From: Devosia sp.
GTDB lineage: Bacteria; Pseudomonadota; Alphaproteobacteria; Rhizobiales; Devosiaceae
NCBI GenBank assembly: GCA_015657675.1
Contig: JACDQI010000209.1
Coordinates: 1-39,416, forward strand
Direction of reading: 5' to 3'
DNA length: 39,416 nucleotides
Below are positions 1 to 7,295 of this stretch, piece by piece. The notes beneath the pieces are model-generated. The model saw only the letters and a list, made by a program, of their open reading frames with translations, searched no databases and was not told the DNA's origin. Made by a program: the position numbers and the translations under genes. Within the stretch, counting starts at the first letter, position 1. Each line of letters starts with the position of its first letter.

Positions 1-383
1 CATCCTCGCGCTTGACGCGAGTACCCATCTCTCCTGCTCGCCACCGCTAGTCGATCCGCGCGAGGATGACGGCGCGGAGGATGGTCCCTTGACCCATCCA
101 ACCCCTCAGTCGGGACATCTCTCCCTTTGAGGGAGAGAGGGCGAGACTTACGAGCGCAGCGAGTTAGTCGCAGCAGAGAGTTTGCGGTGGGTCCGTCACC
201 TCCCAAATCCGTGCAACCCGCGCCGTCATCCCCGCGAGGCGAGCGATCACTTTTCCTCCGCCCTCTGTTGCCCGTTCCCAGGCTTTTTGGGGCTCTCCGG
301 CAATTGCCTACAATTTGAACTAAATCTCCGCCTTCACTTTCAGACGGCAAACGCATCTTGGCGCGCAGGCTCCCATCCCAGTC
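1..383. repeat. Intergenic region with palindromic repeats, no supported gene
   Basis: No ORF here has a convincing protein; the listed short ORFs are low-complexity Arg/Pro-rich frames. Three structures are visible. CATCCTCGCG at 1-10 is repeated inverted as CGCGAGGATG at 59-68. CTCGCG-CTTGA-CGCGAG at 5-21 is a 6-bp hairpin. TCTCTCCCT-TTG-AGGGAGAGA at 118-138 is a perfect 9-bp hairpin, followed by GCGAGACTTACGAGCGCAGC, which partly pairs with a downstream AGTCGC. Short GC-rich palindromes that open with GTCATCCTCG-like sequence are common dispersed intergenic repeats in alphaproteobacteria, and the first element resembles them. That family assignment is from memory of such repeats, not from a comparison. 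A promoter for the next gene probably lies in the AT-richer 300-345 stretch, but I cannot place it. Confidence 0.5.
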
Positions 384-410
384 GTGGCAGAAGGCCAAAG
401 GGGAATTGAG

Positions 411-1535
411 ATGCGTGAGATGAATGAAGGGGCACGAGCCTTTTCGACCTTCCGAGTTCTGAACGGCGACGCCAATGTCGCGGAGCGCGACCAGCTGTTC
501 CGGAACATGGCCCAGCTCTACTCCTACGTTTCGGATCGCTGTGACGACGAGCAGGTCGCCCAGTATGACGAAGTGCTCTGCCAATTGGCCGAGCTGGTGG
601 AGGTCGAGGCCCGTTCCCATGTGGCCAAACTGCTGGCGCCGCTGGAGCGCGCGCCAGGCAACGTCGTGGTCCGGCTCGCCAATGACACCATAGAGGTCGC
701 CGCGCCGCTGCTTGAGTTCTCCAACGTGCTCAGCGACGATGACCTCATCGAAATCATCACCAACCGGACCGAGGCGCACCGCGTCGCCATTGCCGGCCGC
801 GCCATCGTGGCCGCCCGCGTCGGCGATGCCATCGTCGAACACGGCGGCACCTCTTCGGTCATTCGCCTCGTTCGCAACCCCAATGCCGAACTGGCGCAGG
901 GCACCGTTGAACGCCTCGTCGTCCGCGCCAGCCACGACGCCGAAATTGCCGCCGACCTTCGCGGCCGCACTGATATCGACTGGAAGGGACTGCGCGGCGA
1001 GATCCATGCCGCCGGCGACAAGGTGCTGCAGTCGGTCGCCGAGATCGACGCCCAGCTCGACCCGGTCACCATGGGCAAGGTCTCTTCGGTCGTTTACACC
1101 CGCATGAAGAACCGCGCGGGCTTCTCCAGCCAGGAGTGGCGCGTCGCCTACAATCAGGTCAAGGCGCTGGCCGACCGCAAGCAGCTCGACGACAGGGCGC
1201 TGATGCGCTTTGCCCGCTTCGGCTATGGCCACCACACGGCCGCCGCGCTCACCGTGCTGCTGCAGGTGGCCCCGGAAGTCTTCGTCAAATGGCTCGCCAT
1301 GCAGGACTATGTCGCCCTCACCGTGGCGCTGCGCGCCCTCGGGGTGAACCCGGACCTGTTCCAGACCATGATCGCCAGCATGCCGTGGCGCGATATGCCG
1401 ACCGAGGCCGACAAGGCCAATGTCCGCCGTCGCTTCGAGGCCCTCAGCCAGGACGAGGCTGTTGGCATCTTTGAACTCTGGCGTGCACACGCCTTCCGCA
1501 AGCGCCCCGAAGACCGGGTCGCGGGCGTCGCCTGA
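411..1535 (+). CDS. DUF2336 domain-containing protein
   Basis: A soluble alpha-helical protein of 374 residues from the chosen ATG, with no signal peptide or membrane segment. The sequence is rich in short Ala/Leu/Val helices resembling HEAT-like repeats (for example RLANDTIEVAAPLLEFSNVLSDDDL, shown here only as RLANDTIEVAAPLLEFS), which is typical of the alphaproteobacterial DUF2336 family. Members are of unknown biochemical function; one Caulobacter member (MopJ) is linked to cell-cycle signalling. The ORF track starts at GTG 384. I prefer ATG 411, which follows AAAGGGGAATTGAG, a plausible ribosome binding site; ATG 420 is also possible. The gene stands alone: repeats lie upstream and a strong terminator directly downstream. 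The family call is by recognition of sequence style, so moderately sure. Confidence 0.8.
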   Translation: MREMNEGARAFSTFRVLNGDANVAERDQLFRNMAQLYSYVSDRCDDEQVAQYDEVLCQLAELVEVEARSHVAKLLAPLERAPGNVVVRLANDTIEVAAPLLEFSNVLSDDDLIEIITNRTEAHRVAIAGRAIVAARVGDAIVEHGGTSSVIRLVRNPNAELAQGTVERLVVRASHDAEIAADLRGRTDIDWKGLRGEIHAAGDKVLQSVAEIDAQLDPVTMGKVSSVVYTRMKNRAGFSSQEWRVAYNQVKALADRKQLDDRALMRFARFGYGHHTAAALTVLLQVAPEVFVKWLAMQDYVALTVALRALGVNPDLFQTMIASMPWRDMPTEADKANVRRRFEALSQDEAVGIFELWRAHAFRKRPEDRVAGVA

Positions 1536-1563
1536 TCACTTTCCCTGACGCCTCCAACTTATC

Positions 1564-1591
1564 CGGGCGGCTCGCAAGAGCCGCCCGTTTT
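1564..1591 (+). terminator. Rho-independent terminator after the DUF2336 gene
   Basis: CGGGCGGCTC, loop GCAA, then GAGCCGCCCG form a perfect 10-bp GC-rich stem at 1564-1587, followed by TTTT. It lies 28 nt after the TGA of the DUF2336 gene and separates it from the regulator-metF unit. Confidence 0.9.
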
Positions 1592-1635
1592 CATTGTCGG
1601 GGCAGGTAGATGGCCACTAGACCGCAAGCGACATC

Positions 1636-1651
1636 ACATATAAAGATATGT
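1636..1651. promoter_or_regulatory. Candidate operator palindrome upstream of ArsR-methyltransferase/metF
   Basis: ACATAT-AAAG-ATATGT is a perfect 6+6 inverted repeat in an AT-rich island within GC-rich DNA. It continues into TTTATGT, so AAAGATATGTTT is an overlapping near-palindrome. It ends 25 nt before the GTG start of an ArsR-family regulator. Known ArsR regulators of SAM/SAH metabolism (SahR type) bind AT-rich palindromes containing ATAT near their target genes. Autoregulation by the adjacent gene product is inference. Confidence 0.55.
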
Positions 1652-1676
1652 TTATGTCTCGTGGACGAGAGATGAC

Positions 1677-2621
1677 GTGGCTGATTCAGAAGTTTTGATT
1701 GAGATCCTGCGCGCAGCAGGCGAGGGCACGCGCTTGCGGCTGCTATCGCTTCTGAGCGATGGCGAGCATTCGGTCAAGGATCTGACCGAAATCCTTGGCC
1801 AGAGCCAGCCGCGCGTCTCCCGCCACCTCAAACTCCTCGCCGATGCCGGGCTCATTGTCCGCAACGCCGAGGGCGCTTGGGCCTACTATGGCCTTGCGCC
1901 CAGCGGGGTCGGGGGCGACCTGGCGCGATGGCTCATTGGCCAGCTGGAGCCCGACGACCCAGATCGCCTGCGTGACCTCAACCGGCTGCGCCTTGTGCGT
2001 GCCGCCCAGCAGGAGCAGGCCGCCGCCTACTTCGCCAAGGTGGCCGAGAGCTGGGATCTGCTGCGCAGCCTGCACGTCCCGGAGGAAGCCGTCGAAGCTG
2101 CCATTGTCGAGGCGGTAGGCGACCGCGATTTCGAGGTCATGCTCGACCTTGGCACCGGCACGGGCCGCATGCTCGAACTGCTGGCGCCGCACTTTAAGCG
2201 CGGCATTGGGCTCGATTCCAGCCGTGAGATGATCGCCGTGGCGCGGGCGAGGTTGGCCTCGGCCGGCGTCGGCCACGCGCAGGTCCGGCTGGGCGATATC
2301 GGGGATATCGACAGCTCCATCGGCTCGGCCGATCTCATCGTCATCCACCAGGTGCTGCATTATTTCGATGATCCGGGCCGCATGCTGACGCAGGCGCGCC
2401 GCGCGTTGCGGCCGGACGGGCGGATGCTGATCGTCGATTTCGCGCCGCACGAGCTCGAATTCTTGCGCAGCCATCACGCGCATCGCCGCCTCGGCCTCTC
2501 CGAGGCGCAGATGCAGCAATGGGCGCGCGCCGCGGGCCTGCAGGTCCAGGCGCTCAAGACCTTTCCACCCCTCAGCGCGACCGAGGGGCTCACCGTCTGC
2601 CTCTGGCAGCTGGGCGAATGA
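1677..2621 (+). CDS. ArsR-family regulator fused to SAM-dependent methyltransferase
   Basis: 314 residues in two domains. Residues 1 to about 90 are a winged helix-turn-helix of the ArsR type: a short helix with GTRLRLLSLLSDGEHSV, then a recognition helix QPRVSRHLKLLADAG, then a wing ending WAYYGL. Residues about 145-310 are a class I Rossmann methyltransferase with SAM motif I LDLGTGTGRMLELL, acidic motif GLDSS, and a later VIHQVLHYF segment. This architecture is known in alphaproteobacteria next to methionine genes, where such regulators are thought to sense SAM or SAH. The GTG start follows GGACGAGAG. The gene lies 16 nt before metF, presumably in one transcript, and downstream of an AT-rich palindrome that may be its operator. 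Whether the methyltransferase domain is catalytic or only binds SAM cannot be decided here. Confidence 0.88.
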   Translation: MADSEVLIEILRAAGEGTRLRLLSLLSDGEHSVKDLTEILGQSQPRVSRHLKLLADAGLIVRNAEGAWAYYGLAPSGVGGDLARWLIGQLEPDDPDRLRDLNRLRLVRAAQQEQAAAYFAKVAESWDLLRSLHVPEEAVEAAIVEAVGDRDFEVMLDLGTGTGRMLELLAPHFKRGIGLDSSREMIAVARARLASAGVGHAQVRLGDIGDIDSSIGSADLIVIHQVLHYFDDPGRMLTQARRALRPDGRMLIVDFAPHELEFLRSHHAHRRLGLSEAQMQQWARAAGLQVQALKTFPPLSATEGLTVCLWQLGE

Positions 2622-2637
2622 ACCGGGGACTTTTGTC

Positions 2638-3537
2638 ATGACTGCCCATTCCGATCCGCGCATGAGCCGCCAGATCACGCCCGGCGCGGCGCCGTTCCAG
2701 GTGTCGTTCGAGTTCTTTCCGCCCAAGACCGACGTCATGGAAGAGCGGTTCTGGGATTCCATCGGCAAGCTCGCCCCGCTGCATCCGCGCTTCGTTTCCG
2801 TCACCTACGGCGCCGGCGGCACCACGCGCGAACGCACATTGCGCATGGTTTCGCGCATCAAGTCCGATACCGGCGTGGACGCGGCTGCGCACCTCACCTG
2901 CGTCGGCGCCTCGCGTGACGAGGTCGACGCCGTCGTGCGCGGCTATCAGGCCGTCGGGGTCAACCGTATCGTGGCGCTGCGCGGTGATCCGCCGGAAGGC
3001 ACCGGGCAGCCGTTCGTGGCGCATCCCGAGGGCTATCAGAACGCTGCCGAGCTGGTTGCGGGCATCCGCCGCATTGGCGATTTCGACATCTCGGTCTCGG
3101 CCTATCCGGAAAAGCACCCGCAGAGCCCAAACTGGGACGCCGAGATCGATAACCTCAAACGCAAGCTCGGGGCAGGGGCGTCGCGGGCCATCACCCAGAT
3201 GTTCTTCGACAATGACGACTATTTCCGCCTTCTCGATCGGGCAGAGAAAGCCGGCATCACCGCGCCGATCGTGCCGGGCATCCAGCCGATCCATTCGTTC
3301 AAGCAGATTTCGAGCTTTGCCGCCCGGTGCGGCGCCACCATTCCAAACTGGGTGGCGCAGCGCTTCGAGGGGCTCGACGAGGATCCCGAGACCCATGCGC
3401 TGGTCGCCTCGGCGGTCGCTGCCGAGCAGGTGCTCGAACTGGTCGACCAGGGGATCACCGAGTTCCATTTCTACACGCTCAACCGCGCCAATCTGGTGTT
3501 GGCGCTGGCGCGGCTGCTCGGGGTGCGTCCCTCCTGA
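2638..3537 (+). CDS. metF: Methylenetetrahydrofolate reductase
   Basis: 299 residues, the normal size for the bacterial FAD enzyme that reduces 5,10-methylene-THF to 5-methyl-THF for methionine synthesis in the cytoplasm. Family motifs are present in order: SFEFFPPKT near the N terminus with the conserved Glu, SVTYGAGGTTRERT, HLTCVGASRDE, IVALRGDPPEG, SAYPEKHPQSP, ITQMFFDNDDYF, VPGIQPIHSF, and FHFYTLNRA at the end. It follows the ArsR-methyltransferase gene by 16 nt, with GGGGA before the ATG, so the two are probably cotranscribed and regulated with methionine/SAM status. A weak CCTGAA/TTCAGG hairpin follows the stop, without a T-tract. Confidence 0.97.
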   Translation: MTAHSDPRMSRQITPGAAPFQVSFEFFPPKTDVMEERFWDSIGKLAPLHPRFVSVTYGAGGTTRERTLRMVSRIKSDTGVDAAAHLTCVGASRDEVDAVVRGYQAVGVNRIVALRGDPPEGTGQPFVAHPEGYQNAAELVAGIRRIGDFDISVSAYPEKHPQSPNWDAEIDNLKRKLGAGASRAITQMFFDNDDYFRLLDRAEKAGITAPIVPGIQPIHSFKQISSFAARCGATIPNWVAQRFEGLDEDPETHALVASAVAAEQVLELVDQGITEFHFYTLNRANLVLALARLLGVRPS

Positions 3538-3669
3538 CGCCTGAAGCCGTTCAGGTGACGTTCATCGAGAGGGCAATAGTCTGGCAAAGGAGCGGGTTCA
3601 CAAAACGGCCCCATTGATTACATCAGGTCCTCTTGCTGCGCAGAAGCGCTCGGACCGAGGACAAGATCC

Positions 3670-4419
3670 ATGAAACTGAACCCGAAAGTCACCGGCGCCC
3701 TGGCCTGGACCGGGCTCGTCCTGGTGCTGGCTGTTCCTGCAGCGAACATGCTGATCGACCAGCCCGAAGCCAAGATCGCGCTGACTTCGGACACCGATCA
3801 GGTCAAGACCTCCATCACCAAACCGGCGCAAACCGCCCCGGCAAAGCCGGTGGCCAAGCCTGCTGTCGGTGACGATGTGGTTGAGGAATTCGTCAAGTCC
3901 GGCAAGAAGTTGCCGTCATACATCTCGGGCTCGGATACCCCCGCGACGGACGAGGCCAACGTCCCCAAGACGCCGGTCAAGAAGCCGGGAACGGTGACCA
4001 TCAACCCCGATGGCACCATCGACAAGCCGGCCGCCACGACGGCACCGGCCACCGATGTTGCGATCCTCCCCAAGACCCCGGTCGTTGCTCCCGTGCCGCT
4101 GCCGGCCTCAGCGCGACCCAAGGTCGTTGCGCCCGTGGACTCCCCGCTCATTCTCGACGAAGAGCAGGTCGCCGCGCGCGATCCGAATACCAGCCCGGTG
4201 ATCATTCCCCCCGAGCCAATCCCTGAGGACACCTTCGTCGATGGCGATCAGCTCGAAGAGTGGGACAGCGGCTCGCTTGCCGATTATCTGCGCCGCAAGG
4301 GGCTGATGGAGGACTCGGCACAAACCTCTGACAGTTTTGGACAATATGACGCAAACGGCTTCTTCCTCAGCGACGGCCCCAACCGTTCGCGCTCGAACGT
4401 CGTGATCATCGGTAACTGA
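3670..4419 (+). CDS. Membrane-anchored or secreted proline-rich hypothetical protein
   Basis: 249 residues. The N terminus (MKLNPKVTG, then a hydrophobic run ALAWTGLVLVLAVPAANML) looks like an uncleaved anchor or a signal peptide. Residues about 40-190 are Pro/Thr/Ala/Lys-rich and low complexity, with recurring PKTPV units (VPKTPVKKPG, LPKTPVVAPVP), typical of an extended periplasmic linker. The C-terminal third is acidic (EEWDSGSLADYLRRKGL) and may be the functional segment. I do not recognise a family. AGGACAAG lies before the ATG. The gene stands alone between metF and the TerB/DnaJ gene on the same strand, with more than 90 nt on both sides. A cell-envelope role is only a guess from its architecture. 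Confidence 0.7.
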   Translation: MKLNPKVTGALAWTGLVLVLAVPAANMLIDQPEAKIALTSDTDQVKTSITKPAQTAPAKPVAKPAVGDDVVEEFVKSGKKLPSYISGSDTPATDEANVPKTPVKKPGTVTINPDGTIDKPAATTAPATDVAILPKTPVVAPVPLPASARPKVVAPVDSPLILDEEQVAARDPNTSPVIIPPEPIPEDTFVDGDQLEEWDSGSLADYLRRKGLMEDSAQTSDSFGQYDANGFFLSDGPNRSRSNVVIIGN

Positions 4420-4515
4420 TCCTGGCCGCCGCGTGCGGCATGCCACCCTTACGGAAACGTCACTTTCCATTTGGCCGGCAGGGTCTATTGTGCGCCGCTG
4501 AATCGGAGAGTTGCC

Positions 4516-5229
4516 GTGTCTGTCTGGGATCGCCTCAGTTCCATTGTCGGTTCGTTCTCCCAGCGGACCGGCGTGGCCGGCTCGCTGGCGAATGCGCTCG
4601 ACCCGGACAATTGGCTCCCGGGCGGCAAAGACGCGGCTTTCACCCTCGCCCTGATTGCCCTTTCCGCGAAGATGGCGGTGTCCGATGGCGTGGTGCAAGC
4701 GTCGGAGCTGCGGGCATTCCAGCGCACCGTCGACATCCCCTCGGCGATCGAGCACCAAGTGCAGAAGGTATTCGAACTCGCCCAGCAGGATGTGGCCGGC
4801 TACGAGTTCTACGCCCGCAAGATCGGTCGGTTCTTCTTCGATAGTCCGGAAACCTTGGAGCATGTCCTCGATGGGCTGTTCCACATTGCGTCAGCGGACG
4901 GCATGATCCACGAGTCCGAACTGGATTATCTCAAGTCCGTCAGCAGCATATTTGGCTTTGACGCTGCTCGTTTCGAGCAGATCGCCAGCCAGCATGTGGT
5001 GCTCGATACCGGCGTCGACCCCTATATGGTGCTCGGCCTTGCGCCCAACGCGCCGGCCGCCGAAGTGCGCCGCGTCTACCGGCTGCTGGTGGCTGAACAC
5101 CATCCCGACCGGCTGATTGCCAAGGGCGTGCCAGAGGAGCTGATCGACGTCGCAACGGCCCGCATGGCCGCGATCAACCAGGCCTATGGCAAGCTGACCC
5201 GTATCCAGGTTCCGGCGCTCGCCAGCTAG
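4516..5229 (+). CDS. TerB-like / DnaJ-domain protein (DjlA-like)
   Basis: 237 residues from the chosen GTG, which follows CGGAGAG at 4504-4510; the ORF track's TTG 4471 adds 15 poorly supported residues. Residues about 35-155 form a TerB/DjlA-type helical domain with two similar acidic motifs, AKMAVSDGVVQASELRAF and IASADGMIHESELDYL. The last 70 residues are a J-domain: DPYMVLGLAPNAPAAEVRRVY, then the HPD tripeptide in AEHHPDRL, then MAAINQAYGKL. The HPD motif stimulates Hsp70 (DnaK) ATPase, so this is probably a co-chaperone. Unlike E. coli DjlA it shows no clear N-terminal membrane segment. It lies just upstream of rnpB on the same strand. The symbol djlA is not assigned because the anchor is absent. 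Confidence 0.88.
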   Translation: MSVWDRLSSIVGSFSQRTGVAGSLANALDPDNWLPGGKDAAFTLALIALSAKMAVSDGVVQASELRAFQRTVDIPSAIEHQVQKVFELAQQDVAGYEFYARKIGRFFFDSPETLEHVLDGLFHIASADGMIHESELDYLKSVSSIFGFDAARFEQIASQHVVLDTGVDPYMVLGLAPNAPAAEVRRVYRLLVAEHHPDRLIAKGVPEELIDVATARMAAINQAYGKLTRIQVPALAS

Positions 5230-5278
5230 CCCTATCTGCTGCGGCGCTTGACGCCGGGCGCCCGGCCCCCTACATGCG

Positions 5279-5676
<398 letters not shown>

Positions 5677-5919
5677 TTTGACCTACGGATCGATCGGCGT
5701 GGTCGCTTCTCTGTTGAGGGCGGTTTTTTGCCTGGATTGCGGCCGCCAGCTTCCCGGAAGGAACCGTAATTGCTCCAGTTTTGGCGGTGTCGGAGCCGAT
5801 GGCTTTCGCGGTGTGCTCAATAGAATCTTAAACCTAGACGTCCAAAGTGGTCGAAATGCCCTCCCTCCCGGAGGGTGCAGTGTTTTCCGGCTTCTGCCGG
5901 GTTGGAGTTTGGGCGGAGA

Positions 5920-6903
5920 ATGGGCAAGCCGTTGGCCAGCGAGCAGACTGGGCCGCATGTGCCGGTGTTGCTTGCAGAGGTGCTCAAGGCCCTGCAGCCG
6001 CTGGAGGGTGCCCGCATCGTCGATGGCACTTTCGGGGCCGGCGGATACTCGCGTGCGCTGCTGGAAGCCGGTGCGAGCGTGGTGGCGATCGATCGCGACC
6101 CCTCCGTGGCGCCGCACGTTGCGCAACTGCACGCTGCTTATCCGAAGACGTTCAACTTCGTTGCCGGCGAGTTCGCCAATCTCGACCAACTCGTTGAAAC
6201 CCCGGTCGATGGCGTGGTCCTCGATATTGGCGTGTCGTCCATGCAGCTCGATCAGGCCGAGCGCGGATTCTCGTTTATGCGAGAAGGGCCGTTGGACATG
6301 CGCATGTCTGGTTCGGGCGAAAGCGCTGCCGATCTGGTCAACACGCTGGAGGAATCCCAGCTCGCCAATCTGCTCTTTGCCTATGGTGAGGAGCGCAAGT
6401 CGCGACGCATCGCCCATTCGGTCGTCGCGGCCCGCGCCGAGGCGCCCATCACGACCACGACGCAACTGGCGCGGCTGATCGAAAAGGCCATCGGCCGGAA
6501 GCCGGGCGACAGCCATCCGGCAACACGCAGCTTCCAGGCGCTTCGCATCGCGGTCAACGCCGAGTTCGATCAACTCGTCGAAGGGCTTTTTGCCAGCGAG
6601 CGCGTTCTGGGGGAGGGCGGTCGGCTGGCCGTCGTGACGTTCCACAGTCTCGAAGATCGGATCGCCAAGCGCTTTTTCGACCCTGACAAGGGCGGTCCGG
6701 CCCAGTCGCGGCATCTGCCGCAGACGGCAACCGAAGCGCTGCGCTGGCAGGTGGCCAAGGCCGTCAAACCCTCCGATGCCGAGATCGGCCGTAACCCCCG
6801 GGCGCGTTCCGCCATCTTGCGGTCTGCCGTGCGCACCGAGGTGGCGGCACGGGCCGTGAGCTTTGCCGGCCTGGCCGTTCCTTCGATCCGGGGCGCCGCA
6901 TGA
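5920..6903 (+). CDS. rsmH: 16S rRNA (cytosine(1402)-N4)-methyltransferase RsmH
   Basis: 327 residues, first gene of the dcw operon here. It N4-methylates C1402 of 16S rRNA. Motifs: HVPVLLAEVL at the N terminus, SAM motif VDGTFGAGGYSRALL, AIDRDPS, VLDIGVSSMQLDQAERGFSF with PLDMRM, and the C-terminal VVTFHSLEDRI and NPRARSAILR. The track's TTG/ATG 5875 extends into the spacer. I choose ATG 5920 because conservation starts there; the upstream TTGGAG at 5902-5907 or GGCGGAG at 5912-5918 could serve as ribosome binding site. The stop overlaps the ftsL start as ATGA. The 243 nt between rnpB and this gene contain no mraZ, which normally precedes rsmH. Confidence 0.95.
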   Translation: MGKPLASEQTGPHVPVLLAEVLKALQPLEGARIVDGTFGAGGYSRALLEAGASVVAIDRDPSVAPHVAQLHAAYPKTFNFVAGEFANLDQLVETPVDGVVLDIGVSSMQLDQAERGFSFMREGPLDMRMSGSGESAADLVNTLEESQLANLLFAYGEERKSRRIAHSVVAARAEAPITTTTQLARLIEKAIGRKPGDSHPATRSFQALRIAVNAEFDQLVEGLFASERVLGEGGRLAVVTFHSLEDRIAKRFFDPDKGGPAQSRHLPQTATEALRWQVAKAVKPSDAEIGRNPRARSAILRSAVRTEVAARAVSFAGLAVPSIRGAA

Positions 6904-7295
6904 TCAAGACGCTCAATTTTATTCTGGTGTGCACCAGCCTGGTCGGGCTCGTGGGCGTTTATGCCCTCAAGTTCCACGTCGAGGACACGGCGAGCGCCAA
7001 GTCGGCGCTGGAGCGGCAGATCGAGCGCCAGCAGGCCTCGCTGTCGCTGCTTGAAGCCGAATGGGCCTATCTCAACCAGCCGACACATGTCGCGCCGATC
7101 ATCGCCCGGCACAATGAAGTGCTGATGCTGCAGCCGACAAAGCCGACCCAATTTGCAGCCATCGACTCCCTGCCGATGCGGCCGGTGGTGCAGCTCGACA
7201 CGACGGCGCTCGATGTGCTGTTCGAGTCGCTGGAATCGGGCGTCGATCCCATCGAACAACTGATTGAAGCGAGCGAGAATGGCACTGCTCTCTGA
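6900..7295 (+). CDS. ftsL: Cell division protein FtsL
   Basis: 131 residues, a small bitopic inner-membrane protein of the divisome (FtsQLB subcomplex). One membrane segment, TLNFILVCTSLVGLVGVYAL at about residues 4-23, is followed by a charged helical region (AKSALERQIERQQASLSLLEAEWAYL) that would form the coiled coil with FtsB, then a C-terminal tail that is longer than in E. coli but usual for alphaproteobacteria. Identification rests on topology plus position between rsmH and ftsI. It overlaps rsmH by 4 nt and ftsI by 17 nt, indicating translational coupling. Confidence 0.88.
   Translation: MIKTLNFILVCTSLVGLVGVYALKFHVEDTASAKSALERQIERQQASLSLLEAEWAYLNQPTHVAPIIARHNEVLMLQPTKPTQFAAIDSLPMRPVVQLDTTALDVLFESLESGVDPIEQLIEASENGTAL

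Noticed and set aside
1743-2804. 353-aa minus-strand ORF opposite the ArsR-methyltransferase gene
   Set aside because: Shadow frame; no recognisable domain, and it spans the start of metF.
5847-6197. ORF 5847-6197 as a small gene or mraZ
   Set aside because: Frame shadow running into rsmH; no MraZ motif.
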